Positions 48,331-61,300 of a stretch of DNA of 64,000 nt are shown piece by piece. Numbering within the stretch: position 1 is the first letter of the stretch; each line of letters opens with the position of its first letter. The notes beneath the pieces are model-generated. The model had not been told where the DNA came from, made no database searches, and saw nothing but the letters and a program-made list of their open reading frames with translations. This DNA comes from Bolinopsis microptera (lineage: Eukaryota > Ctenophora > Tentaculata > Lobata > Bolinopsidae), in the NCBI RefSeq assembly GCF_026151205.1, contig NC_087079.1, forward strand, positions 11,460,635 to 11,524,634, read 5' to 3'. Both the position numbers and the translations under genes were made by a program.

Positions 48331-48495
48331 TTTCAAGACCTGGAAGACCTAAAGAACTCCTTGAAGATGGTATCAGCACACTACCTCCTCCTCCTCATGA
48401 CAGTGATCGTGGTTACACAGCAGGACCATTTGCTAATCCTGAACACCCCTCACAGTGCCACCCGCCCCGCCCCCTGCGCTCTTACTTGCACGGGG
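48331..48495 (+). CDS. RIM: RIM proline-rich exon, copy 2
   Basis: Sequence, splice sites and phase are identical to 44974-45138. This copy is nearest the PDZ exon (intron of 3.38 kb). If both copies are spliced in, the protein gains a perfect 55-residue repeat; otherwise one copy is a spare or a mutually exclusive exon. Confidence 0.65.
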
Positions 48496-49629
48496 GTTAG
48501 TAAGCACGACGAGGTAAACCATGGCTGGACGCAACACGAGACTAGAGCCTCACGGGTTTACAAAATGATCAATTTGAGAGAGTGTGGATTTGTTACCGCT
48601 CCAGTCATCACAGCTACAACTAGTGGACGGCTACTAGTACTACAACTAGCTGTCCTCCCGTCTCGATAAATGTGCTTGGAAACGTCGGTTTCGGAGTGTA
48701 TATAGAGGGTACTAGGGTGGGGGATGTTAATAGCAGTAGGTGTGACGTTTATTGGTCTGCTAACGGGTTCAATTGTTAAAGTCGTGGAAGATCCACCAAT
48801 CAAGATCTGTTCAGTATCATTAATAGAATAATGTCTATTTTGGGTTTACTTTGTCTTAAAGTTTTTTGTTTTGTTTTAAAACTATGAAATTTTTTATCAT
48901 TGACAACAACTAAAAAACATTATAACTAAAAAGATAACATTTTAATTCAGCCAAATGACAACCAAAATTGAAATTCTTTTGAGACATCATTCCTTCTTCG
49001 TTTCTCTCTTATCGTGAAATATTTTCAAACTGATAAAAATCACTTATATTGTAGGAATCGGGCTTAACACTTCACAGCAACAAGTTTATGAGTCATTTTA
49101 CAATAACCAAATACCAGTGATTCTGGTTACTATAACGGTAGATAATGGCCCATTCTCTACTCCTAGGATAACGTTTGTTGATTAAGGTTTGCTACAGATG
49201 GCATGCCACTGTTGAGGTAAATGGAGCAACCTCGGACTAACGAGACATCGCCTAATAAAAAATTACGCATATTTACTGTAAAATGGGGGGGGGGGGGGGG
49301 GGTGTCACGTCCGTCTATGTCCGCTTGTCCGCTTGTCCCATAGAATCCAAAAAGGACAGGACATAGGCGGACATAGGCGGACATAGGCGGACATAGACGG
49401 ACATAGGCGGACATAGGCGGACATAGACGGACATAGACGGACATAGGCGGACATAGGCGGACATTAATGGACACCTAAATTGCTAAATAAAATGTTCAAT
49501 TTTTGCTGTTATAGGGGGGATCATGTTTTTTGTCCGTTCGGTACCCTATATTTTCAAAACGGACAAAAAAAAGAGCGGACAAAAATGGACAAAAATGGAC
49601 AAAAACGGACAAAAATGGAAATAACATTT

Positions 49630-50965
49630 AGATGCTTCCTCCTCCTACTCTTCCTCCTCCTCCCCCTGGGTCTTCCTGATCTTCCTCAGTCCTCTTCCTC
49701 CTCCTCTCCTCAGTCCTCTTCCTACTCCTCCTCCTCGTCCTCAGTCCTCCTCATCAGTCCTCAACAGTCCTCCTCCTCCCCAGTCCTCCTCCTCCTCCTG
49801 AGTCCTCCTCCTGGGTCCTCCTCCTGGGTCCTCCTCCTCCTCTCCATCCTCCTCCTCTTCCTCCTCAGTCCTCCTCCTCATCCTTCTCATCAGTCCTCCA
49901 TCCTCCTCCTCAGTCCTCCCTCAGTCCCCCTCCTCCTCCTCCTATTCAGTCCTCCTCCTCCTCCTCCTCCTCAGTCCTCCTCCTTCTCAAATCTCAGTCC
50001 TCCTCAGTCCTCCTCCTCCTCCTCCTGAGTCCTCCTCCTCCTCCTCCTCTTCCCTCTCAGACATCCTCCTCAGCCATCCTCCTCGGTCCTCAGGTCCTCC
50101 TCCTCCTGGGTCCTCCTCCTCATCCTTCTCATCAGTCCTCCTCCTCCCCAGTCCTCTCTCCCAGTCCCCCTCCTTCTCCTCCTCCTATTCAGTCCTCCTC
50201 CTCCTCCTCCCTCCTCAGTTCTCCCAATCCTCCTTCTCATTTCTCCATAAGTCCTCCTCCTGAGTCCTCCTCCTCCTCTTCGCCCTCTTCCTCCTGAGTC
50301 CTCCTCCTCCTCCCCTCAGTCATCCTCCTCAGTCATCCTCCTCAGCCATCCTCCCCAGCCATCCTCCTCAGCCATCCTCCTCAGTACTCCTCAGTCCTCC
50401 TCCTTCTCAGTCATCGTCAGTCCTCCTCCTCAGTCCTCCTCAGTCCTCCTCTTCCTCCTGGGTCCCCCTGGGTCTTCCTGATCCTCCCCAGTCCTCTTCC
50501 TCCTCCCCTCCTCAGTCCTCCTCCGATCCTACTCCTCCCCTCGTCCTCAGTCCTCCTCATCAGTCCTCAACAGTTCTCCTCCTCCCCAGTCCTCCTCCTC
50601 CTCCTGGGGCCTTTTCCTGGGTCCTCCTCCTGGGTCCTCCTCCTCCTGGGTCCTCCTCCTCCGGGTCCTCCTCCTCCTGGGTCCTCCTTCTCCTCTTCCT
50701 CCTCCTCCTCCCTCTCAGTCATCCTCCTCAGCCATCCTCCTCAACCATCCTCCTGAGTCCTCCTCCTCCTCAGTCATCCTCGTCAGTTCTCCTCCTCCTC
50801 CTCCTAGGTCCTCCTTCTGGGTCCTCCTCCTACTCTCCTCCTGGGTCTTCCTGATCCTTCTCCTCCCTCTCAGTCATCCTCCTCAGTCATCCTCCTCAGT
50901 CATCCTCCTCAGCCATCCTCCTCAGCCATCCTCCTCAGTACTCTTCAGTACTCTTCAGTCCTCAA
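49630..50965. repeat. TCC-rich array, copy 2
   Basis: As copy 1, with several 1-10-bp indels, the main difference between the duplicates. Confidence 0.95.
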
Positions 50966-50969
50966 AATT

Positions 50970-51120
50970 TTTGTCCGCTAATGTCCACCAATGTCCGCTA
51001 ATGTCCACCAATGTCCGTCCAAGTCCGCCAATGTCCGTCCGGGTCCGCCAATGTCCGTCCGAGTCCGCCAATGTCCGTCCGAGTCCGCCAATGTCCGTCC
51101 ATGTCCGCCAATGTCCCAAA
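50970..51120. repeat. AATGTCCGTCC/GAGTCCGCC array
   Basis: About twelve 10-bp units (GTCCGCCAAT/GTCCGTCCGA), complementary to the GGCGGACAT units at the left end of the element. Confidence 0.9.
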
Positions 51121-51208
51121 AAAACACGTCTGTTGTCTCATAGAATCCAAAAAGGACAGGACATAGGCGGACATAGACGGACATGACACCCCCCCCCCCC
51201 CCCCCCCC

Positions 51209-51875
51209 AAAATGTAAATCGAAACCTTCATTCCCCGGGATTTTTGATCCATATCACCCCTGCTCATTCATTGGTCCAATTCGCTGACCAATATACAGTT
51301 ATAAAATGACACACCACCTCCAGCCACTTGACGTATCCATAATTAATGGTCTTGCTAAAAGTTCATGCTCAGCAAATACGCATGAACACTGTTTTCCAGC
51401 TGAACAGGGGAATTAGCTCAGAGAAAGTTAAAGTAGATATTCCGTCTTAAGTTATCATTGGTGCTAATACTTTCAACACTACTATATAACAAATAATTAG
51501 AGCTTATGAATACGATGTTTTAACATTGAAACGTTGAGTAATTCCTTTCCTGATAAGAGCATTTTTCCTTGTCGCATCAAACGGGATCAATACAAATTTA
51601 CACAAGAAACCATTGCAACCATGCGACTCATAAACAATATTCCAATCCGGATTTTACACGTTACCATTAGGATACAATTTAGATTGTCTGTTATCAGTCC
51701 TCTAATATAATCCGCACACTCGGAAAAAAACGAACCATGTTTCTCTCGCCACATTGAACGAATTAAGTGCGGGAATTGTCAATATAATTATTTTTCACCG
51801 ACTTCATTATTTCAGGATAACATAAAATTGATTATACTAATAAAATTGATTACACTAATAATTTCATGATTACAG
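51209..51875. other. Intron upstream of the PDZ exon
   Basis: No further exon could be recognised, although the first PDZ beta-strand would be expected in an upstream exon. Confidence 0.45.
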
Positions 51876-52358
51876 GTGGACAGTTTGGATTGAGAATAGT
51901 GGGAGGTAAGAAGATGGCTGGTGGTACTCTGTGTGCCTTCATCGCCTCCATCACTCCCGGAAGTGCAGCAAGTCGGTCACCTGATCTCCACGAGGGTTCG
52001 ATTTTTATATGTTCTTTTTTGCTGAATCGCGGTAAATTGGAACTGGTAGTGATCATGAGTTGGTCGATTGATCACACAGCTAGCTACCATTTACTTCATT
52101 AATCTTATGATAACAAGGGAATTCAAAAAAGAAAACTTTCCTCTAAATTTCATTCCCCAGAGCAGAAGTGTTGTTATTTTTTCTTTAATGCATCATTTTA
52201 TAGACATTTTGTCTCGCAAACCTTATACCACACTACTCTCTAGGTGACCTTGTTTTGAGATGGAATGCCACCATGCTGATTGGTTTAACGTACGAAGAGT
52301 GTCAAGCTCTCCTTGACGACTGTCATTCTGTCGACCTTGTTGTCTCCAATTTCCTCAG
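51876..52358 (+). CDS. RIM: RIM PDZ domain exons
   Basis: Exon 51876-51995 carries the carboxylate-binding loop (GGQFGLRIVGGKKMAGG) and the next strand (LCAFIASITPGSAA). Exon 52244-52358 carries GDLVLRWNATMLIGLTYEE and ends in DLVVSNFLR. The arrangement matches RIM PDZ domains, which bind ELKS and calcium-channel tails. The first beta-strand before GGQFG was not found. The junction is phase 1 through the weak donor GAGG/GTTCGA. Confidence 0.88.
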
Positions 52359-55300
52359 GTAAAATTATTCAACACTTTCTTTTCTTTTTTTTTGTATTTT
52401 CGCGCCTTTATTTCCACCCGAATTTCTCTAAGAGAAGCTATGAAAGTTTAAAGCATGCGAGTAATAATCACCCTGGGTGGCAGGCGGGCGGAATATTTGG
52501 ACTAGTGGTCCGGTCTAAGATTACTGGCTAACACTGCAGTAATTTCAGGGGCAGCTACAGGAGGTACCGACCGAGATCCTCCAACACCAGCAGGACGGGG
52601 AGTGTTGAGAGTATACTGAGAGGAACTACTAACAAGTGGATCACTCTTACTAGGAGGGGTATACACGCTAGACAGTCAGATACAAGGTAACACCTGGCTT
52701 CTAGCTGATTAGTTGAGTGATTAATTGAGGGAAAGACTTTATCATTTCATATAGTCAAAAGAATTGTTTTAAATAACGATCTTAATGATTTTATTACCAA
52801 CCGGGATTTGTGAGTAGATTATTGAAATTTTGCTCGCCGAATTGATAGAGCGACCGTTTTTAAACATATTTCCCTAACTTGAAATAATTTGGTTTAATGA
52901 ATTATTGTTCACTGGATCTGTCACATGATTTCAGTCGAACAACAGACGACTCTAACACGATTGAAGAGAGTACAGAGGATGAAACATCGGGATTATCGAA
53001 AGCAGACCAAACATCTAAAATGAAGGTGTTTTTTCTATTTCGTTTTTCACCTCTTTACTTTACTTGAACACGAATTCAGATTTTCTTTTAAATAAAGTAT
53101 AAATAAATTTCATGAAATTTGTCGTTTAATTGTAACCTACAGTTTTATTTTCCAAATTTTCCCTACTAATATCTTATTCTTAGTTGGAGATGAGACTGGT
53201 TCATGTTGCCATGGAGAACAGGTTATCAGTACACCTGATCCAGGCAGCCAACATACCCTACAGAGACGGTATAGAGGGTATTGATATCTTCTGTAAACTT
53301 TACTTACTTCCCGATATCAGGTAGATATTATCTTACATTTTATTTTATTTTAAACTTTACTTACTTCCCGATATCAGGTAGATATTATATTACTTTTTAT
53401 TTTATTTTAAACTTTACTTACTTCCCGATATCAGGTAGATATTATATTACTTTTTATTTTATTTTAAGTTACAATAGAAACAATTTTAATTAGATTATAG
53501 TCCAGGTATCCCCAATTGGACTGGGACTAATCCTGGACTGTAGAAAATTTAGAATTTAAAATTTAAATATAAAAACAATTTTTTAAATAATAAAAAAGGG
53601 AAGAGAGGGTCTTGATATCTTTTTAAAATGTTTTAATAGTAAACACATCCTTTCTCTTCAGCATGAGTGCAGATGCCAAAAAACGATCGAAGACTGCAGT
53701 GCGGACATACAACCCTTATTGGAACCAGCATTTTGAGTACCAGCCGATTCTTGAGACAGAGGTAGGGTAGCATTAATTAATTAATTAATTAATAATATTG
53801 ATATCTTGGTAAGGATAGAAAGTAGGCAGGACTCTGATTAAGTTGAAGTTTTAAATTTTAACCTTTAATAACTAAATTTAAACCTTCAATTTTCGCCCTG
53901 AGTTTAAGTTTGTGACCCTGATTAATAACCCTGATTACTTACCCTGACTTGTGATCCTGCTGGGTTTTAGCCCTGACTTTAAAACTCACATATAAAACAC
54001 TAGATTCAAGTGATTTGTATAACATACAGTATGGTATTAGTATATAGTATAACTTAGTTATTATTAAGCTCGATTAAGTAAAACCCAAGATTTATTTACA
54101 ACCTGACGGTCTGACTACAACCGCCAACTCGTGCATGTAGATATCATAACCGTCGTTACTCTGCAGTTTGACCGTATCACCATGGATACACCCTGAATCT
54201 GGTTGGAAGCTGGTTGGTACTAGGCTTGTAGTTTCCACTGATAGAATGAAATTATCACACCATATCCCCTCACATGAGATCTGACTGGTGGGGGGAGAGA
54301 TTTTAAAGGACCAGTTAACTGAAAAAAAAGTTATCCTCATATTTTGACAGATTGTGACAAATAGCAAACTGAGCAACGAGTCGAAATTCCTAAATCTCTA
54401 ACTGCTCTCTAACGCGTGTAATTAGCGTTTGTATTATTTGGCGATGACGTCATAAAGTCCCTTGCGCGCACAGAGCAGCTCGTGAGATTGTATTTTACAG
54501 GTAAAAATGGACATAATACAATGTTTCTCCCCCAAATAACTCGAAAAGTAAGTGTTTTAGGGTACATGTTGCTTCATAAGTTGTATATAAACATGGCCAT
54601 TCTGCACAATTTGCATCCATTCAAAAATCTGTAGGGCCTTCATAGCCCAATTTACGAGATACCCATATTTTTGCATGATTTCTGGAACCGGAAATCAGTT
54701 TTTTTCGCCAATAACTGAAAAAGTAAGCACTTTAAGGCATCTGTTTCTTCGTAAGTCATATATTAATATGCTAAATGCGGTTTCTTTTGCACCCTGTTAA
54801 AGACTCTATCACGATCCTATCGAAAATGGGCTCAGCACCACGCCCAAAATGGTTTTTGGCGAATTTCTCGAAAAGTAAGGATTTTAGGCCATGTGTTGCT
54901 GAATAACTCCTATATAAACTTGCATATGCGGCTTCGTTTAAAGCCTATTTTGAAGTCTCCACGACCTTCAGAAGCAAAGGGTCGGTTACGTTATTGGGTC
55001 AATATCGGCGTGGTCAATATGTCTCCAACCGAAAATCGTTTATTCATACTTTTGGGAAGGTCCTTTGCAAAATTTCGGGAGTATACGAAAATTTGCAGGT
55101 TCAATTCCATAAATGTCAATAAATGACTAGACTACACAAGTTTAGAGTTAACTTTAGAGAAACTCATAAATCATTATTATCTAAAATTAAGCTGTCAGTG
55201 TCCATGATCAACCTATGGCTACAATGTTTTACGTGAAAATTGAAATGTAAAAATCAGGAGTAATATAAAAAGTGTATTTTTAGATTAAAGTGCTATCTCA

Positions 55301-58300
55301 TAGTTTTAAGATTGTATAGATTAACGTTTGTCGTTTAGGCCATCTAAGAATCGATCGTGCCGTAATATATATGGCCAAAGAATAATAGGGTCTTGGAAAT
55401 TCTATAGTTGTTCAGTGGGTCGATTGACTGAACACGTTTGCACTTGGTATTTAATTTTATGATCATACAAGTAGGACGATAACTAGGTAAGTCAAATTCA
55501 AAACACTCCGCACACTGTACAGTCCAATCAGTATTTAGTAGACCGGGTATTTTTCGGTTCCCACGGCACCGTTCTGATAGGAGCTACTTCTACTAATGGT
55601 CCCATGGGAACGGCCGTAAAATAGCCAGACTTCTTGTCTCCTGTACTGTCTGGCACGTGTGGATTAAAGTATAGTAAGAAATTTCGCTATGCTAAAAATA
55701 TAATTGCTCTCGGAACTATGTCTTTTAGGACAGCGAACCATTCGACTGCTCGCATTCTTCCGAACAACTGTAATATTATATTACAGAGTTACACTCTTAT
55801 CAGCTATATTTAATATATAGCACATTGTTTTGTGTATTAGTTTCATGTACTGGGGAAAAATAATCGGTACAGTCTCCCTTCGTTTGTAATGAAGCAATGA
55901 AAACAATCCAAAATTATCACATATGACATAACTTGTAATAGCAGAGACTTTCTAACCGTACATTCACCCGCCACTGTTCAAGAACTTATGTCACTGTTTA
56001 AAATCCTGACGTGAGCACTGTACATCCAATCAGCTATTCATATAGTTAGGGTGATAGCCAAAACTATAAGGATTTTGTAGAACTAGGGAAATAGTCATAA
56101 CTCTAAAATTTGAGTGAGTAACACGTGTTTTATTGACGATGATAAACATTTGTGCATTGTATTACGCTATGCAAGCGCGCACTGAGGGACTTTATGACGT
56201 CACGCGGCCACAGCTTATTATTGCAATAACACGCGTTACACGTACGCTAGAGAGTTGGTTCTTTCGGCGATACGATTCTTTACCAGTTTGTCACAGCTGA
56301 TTTAAATCTTAGCCAAATTGGAGACTACAAATTTTTCAGTTAACTGGTCCTCTTAAAGGACCAGTTAACTGAAAAAAAAGTTATCCTCATATTTTGACAG
56401 ATTGTGACAAATAGCAAACTAAGCAACGAGTCGAAATTCCTAAATCTCTAACTGCTCTCTAACGCGTGTAAATAGCGTTTGTATTATTTTGGCGATGACG
56501 TCACGAAGTCCCTTGCGCGCGCAGAGGAGCCCGTGAGACTGTATTTTACAGGTAGAAAATGGACATAATACAATGTTTTTCCCCGAATAACTCGAAAAGT
56601 AAGTAATTTAGGGTACATGTTGCTTCATAAGTTGTATATAAACATGGCCATTCTGCACAATTTGCACACATTTAAAAACCTTTAGGGCCTTCATAGCTCA
56701 ATTTACCAGATACCCATAGTTTTGCATGATTTCTGGAACCGAAAATCAGTTTTTCGCCAATAACTGAAAAAGTAAGCACTTTAAGGCTTATGTTTGTTCG
56801 TAAGTCATATGTTAATATGCTAATTGCGGTTCTTTTGCACCCTGTCTAAAGACTCTATCACAATCCTATCGAAAATGGGCTCAGCACCACGCCCAAAATG
56901 GTTTTTGGCGAATTTCTCGAAAAGTATGGATTTTAGGCCATGTGTTGCTCAATAACTCCTATATAAACATGCATATGTGGCTTCGTTTAAGCCTATTTTG
57001 AAGTCTCTACGACCTTCAGAAGCAAGGGGTCGGTTACGTTATTGGGTCAATATGGGCGTGGCCCTCCTGGGTTTTCTCCACTGTCAAAAAAATGTCTCCA
57101 AACGAAAATCGTTTATTCATACCTTCGGGAAGGTCTGTGCAAAGTTTCGTTAGTATCTGAACATTTGCAGGTTCATTTCCATAAATGTCCAAAAATGACT
57201 GGACTGCACAACTTTAGAGTTAACTTTAGAGAAACTCATAAGTCATTTATCTCAAATTAAGCTGTTAGTGTCCATGATCAACCTGTGGCGACAATGTTTT
57301 ACGTGAAATGTAAAAATCAGGAGTAATATAAAAAGTGTATTTTTAGATTAAAGTGCTAGCTCATAGTTTTAGAATTGTATAGATTAGCGTTGGTCGTTTA
57401 ACTTTAACCATCTAACAATCGATCGTGCCGTAATATATGGCCAAAGAATAATAGGGTCTTGGAAGTTCTATAGTTGTTCAGTGGGTCGATCGACTGAACA
57501 CGTTTGCACTTGGTATTTAAACTTACCAGTAGTTTATTTATGTTATGTACCGATGATAATGCAATTAGGATAACAACTAGGTAAGCCGCAAGTCTAATTC
57601 AAAACACACCGCACACCGTACACTCGAACTCCAATCTGTATTACTATTTGGTAGACCGGGTATTTTGGCGGGAATTCTGTTCCCACGGCACTGTTCTGAT
57701 AGAAGCTACTTCTACTGATGGTCCCAACTCCCAGAGGAACGGCCGTAAAGTAGCCAGACTTCTTGTCTCCTGTACTGGCTGACACATGCGGATTAAAATT
57801 AGAAATTTCGCTATGCTATAAATATAATTGCTCTCGGAATTGAACAAACTCCTACTTATCTAGATCCTTTCTAAATTCGTTAGAGTTTCATGGACTGGGG
57901 AAAAATAATCGGTACAGTCTCCCTGCTGGCTGCTTGTGTAATTAAGCAATGAAAACAATCCGAAATTATCACATATGACATAAGAACTGTAATAGCAGAA
58001 ACTTTCTAACCGTACATTCACCCGCCACTGTTCAAGAACCTATATCACTGTTTAAAATCATGACGTGAGCACTGTACATCCAATCAGCTATTCCTTTAGT
58101 TAGGATGATAGCCAAAACTATAAGGATTTGGGAGAACTAGGGTAATAGTCATAATTCTAAAATTTGAGTGAGTTACATGTGTTTTAATGACAACGATAAA
58201 CATTTGCAACGTATTAGTATTACGCTATATGCCAGCGCGCACTGAGGGACTTCGTGACGTCACGAGGCCACAGCTTATTATTGCAATAACACGCGTTACA

Positions 58301-61300
58301 CGTACGCTAGAGAGTTGGTTCTTTCGGCGATACGATTCTTTACCAGTTTGTCACAGCTGATTTAAATCTTAGCCAAATTGGAGACTACAAATTTTTCAGT
58401 TAACTGGTCCTTTAATTCAGCTTTACAGATTATAAAAGTTGAAACTGGTGAAGTGCCAACCAAATCAGGATGGATCGTTTTCGCTTAAAAAGTCACACAT
58501 ATATCACTTAACCGTGGATATTTTATTTTTCAAACTTACTTGCAACTGTTTTGCGAGCAAGCCCACGTGTGATTATCTTCAGGTTTACTTCCCCAGTACT
58601 CTACCACATTTACAACACAGTAAACCGTCTCTAACTTCACCTGAATCAATTATAGATCTCGAAAAAGTAATGACGATACATATCTGAAAAGTAATTTTGA
58701 ATTCTTGTCCCACGTTCAATACCGTAAATAACTGAATATTGGTAACTCACCTCTCGTGAAAGGTGACTAAAATTTTTAGTATGAATGTAACTTTTTAGTC
58801 ACTAAAAAGTTACATTCACATATTATATTTGTGGAATATAAGTTCCCTATATTATGGCCCCTAAGTTGTAACTAACCTGAAACCACGTGACCCCATCTCG
58901 CCCCGGTACTGCTCTTGTGTATGTGTTCAAGTTCCCATCAATTGCTCGCGCAGCTCCGTACCAGGCCTCATCGTTATAGCGGGTTTGAGATTGACTTGCT
59001 GTCAGGGGTTCAACCTCGCCTGCTAACTTATCTCTCAGTCTACCTGTAGACATTTTCGCTATACATGGTCATAAAATAATGTAGCTCGGTGATGGACAGT
59101 TACTGCGTTATGCGGGTCTCGTCGTAGCATGCCAAAATTAAAGAACTACTTTTGTGAAGAGATAATGATATCGGTACTTGGTATAGCTGTATGATAACTT
59201 TTTTTATTTTGATATGTGAATGGTTTACAGTGATGACTAACCTGTGCAATATGTTGTTAATGTTGCGATAACAATTATAAATGCAGCTTTTATCATCGTG
59301 TTCCCTCACTATTAGTTTTTAAAGTTTCATTTATGACCTTCATAATTATTAATACATATGTACTAGCAATTATTATTTTCATATCAAGTTCATAAACTAA
59401 GTACGAAGTTGGATCAAAATTCAAACTAAGAAGCAACAACTGAAGAACGCTTTATCGATCGTGAGTTCCTAGTAGCGAATATGATACAACTGTTCACCTA
59501 TAAGGCACGGATGTTAATTTCAACCTACAAATAACCTCGTGATAATGTACAAAATGATCTCAAAGTTTTGTTTAAAGTTCCAAGGATCAATCAATGGGAG
59601 CTTTGGAGTCAGTCCAGAGCTTATTTTAGTTTTACCTGCTTCTTATCTACTTCTTAGGAAGAAATTGAAGGGTAACATTACAATTTACATCCTAATACTC
59701 AGTGCAGTTTTTCAGTGGTTGCTATGGGCCGTGTAGTGGTTGCTATGGGCCGTGGGACAGTTACCTTTTCGCAGTTTACTTACAGGGAACCACAATACAG
59801 AATCTAGAAAAGTTCTACAAAAACTTATAGATTTAGTAGCTTTCTCAGGAAGAGAGAGCTTGCTCAGAATTAGTAGCTTGCTCATGAATATAGAGCTTGC
59901 TCAGAATTAGTAGCTTGCTCAGAATTAGTAGCTTGCTCAGAATTAGTAGCTTGCTCAGAATTAGTAGCTTGCTCAGAATTAGAAGCTTGCTCAGAATTAG
60001 AAGCTTGCTCAGAATTAGTAGCTTGCTCAGAATTAGTAGCTTGCTCAGAATATTTATTAGATATGCTAAATTCAAGCTACATACGTATATAATAGTCTGA
60101 ACAGCTAACAGAACTTATGACGTTCTTTTAGAAAGTTAGATCCTGAGCCAACTATGTTAGAAAGTTGTTATGATATCATATTATCAATATGATGTTGCCC
60201 ACTTACCCTCTTTGGAGCCTGGTAGCGACAGCTTCAAGACTCTTGTATCTGTTGTATGGGACTATTGTTAGTGTCATTACATTTTGGAAGTCCTGGCAGG
60301 AGGTCCACTTTGGGACCCGCTCAAAGGGGCTTTCTGCCAAGTGCTCCCATCCCTAGTAGGTATGGCTGATAAATTATGATTTATAAGTTAGCATACTCAC
60401 ATAATAACTTCCAGTTGTCCGATAAGAAGCTAGAAGTGACGTTGATGATGCACCACTGGCTTCAGAAGGATCAGCCTTTAGGCCAGGTTTGTTTTTATCT
60501 ACTACCTCGTTTGATTTACAAAAAAGTTGTTTAATACTTCGATGCCGCAGTTTAATGATTTTCCATAAAAATAGATTCGATTCGAGTCGCTCACATCTAA
60601 AATGTTAAACCCACTTTGAAAACTTAATCAATAGTGTAGGCTTTAGAGAATGCAGCAGGTCTCCCTTTTTCTGTGCCTCAATTGGCCCTGTATCTCAGTT
60701 ACAATTCCTTTCTGTTCTGCACATTAACTTTCTGCAAGGGGTCCAGTAAATCAAGGTTTTACCTCCTAAACTACACTATCTGCTGCAGTGGTATATCAGA
60801 TACATAATTGCTAATACACCCCTTTTTACCAGGTTGAGATAAAGTTAGGTGACAGGAAAGTTCTCTCTGGACAAGCTGACTGGTTCTACCTCCAAGCAGC
60901 CCCAACCGACTCACTCACCCCCACTTCAAGTGACAGGAAGGAACAACCTGAGGGTTCCAGTCAAGTTGGAACAAAATCTTTATCAGAAATGATGAGGGAG
61001 AAAGTTCCCATTCAACATCGGACCACGTTCAGTACTTTTGATTGCAAGAAGGAAATAGTTCCAGATATCAGACGGACAGCTTCGGACTCGACCAAACCAG
61101 CCAAACCTCCTAAACAAAAGTCAAAACAGCAGCAAACTAGCGACGAGGAGAGTTCGGATAATGTGTTTAAATCTGCAGGCATTCACACCCACCTGTCTAA
61201 CATTAAAGGTAGTTTTAATGTCTTTTTGCTTGATCAATGTGTTCACATCTTTCTCCACAGGTGATTTAGCCTATATACGCGTATCAAGTACGCAACTCTT

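Larger units (their letters stand above)
48319..51030 (+). repeat. Segmental tandem duplication, copy 2
   Basis: Second copy of 44962-47672. Here the repeat element continues past the breakpoint to its inverted right end at about 51208, so copy 2 (or its source) is the more complete arrangement. Confidence 0.95.
49285..51208. mobile_element. Foldback-like element: inverted G-tract/GGACATAG ends around a TCC array
   Basis: The left end has a G tract (49285-49302), TGTCACGTCCGTCTATGTCC and a CATAGAATCCAAAAAGGACA segment. The right end has the same CATAGAATCCAAAAAGGACA segment followed by GGCGGACATAGACGGACATG and a C tract (51189-51208). The tract and GTCCG units are therefore inverted, and the CATAGAATCC segment is direct. 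The interior is the TCC-rich array (49630-50965). No ORF. The mechanism is unknown; a foldback or satellite-like element is the simplest reading. Confidence 0.5.

Noticed and set aside
51850-52102. Full ORF around the PDZ exon
   Set aside because: Only 51876-51995 is coding; the rest is intron read-through.
53378-53440. Use of the second or third repeated donor to lengthen C2A
   Set aside because: The in-frame codon after the first donor is TAG, so longer forms would truncate the protein.
54893-57260. ORFs at 54893-55126 and 57042-57260
   Set aside because: Corresponding frames of the two TTAA copies are not conserved as protein.
57594-57847. Minus-strand ORFs as extra lectin-like exons
   Set aside because: They lie inside the TTAA element and recur in diverged form in the other copy; exons 3 and 4 already join in phase.
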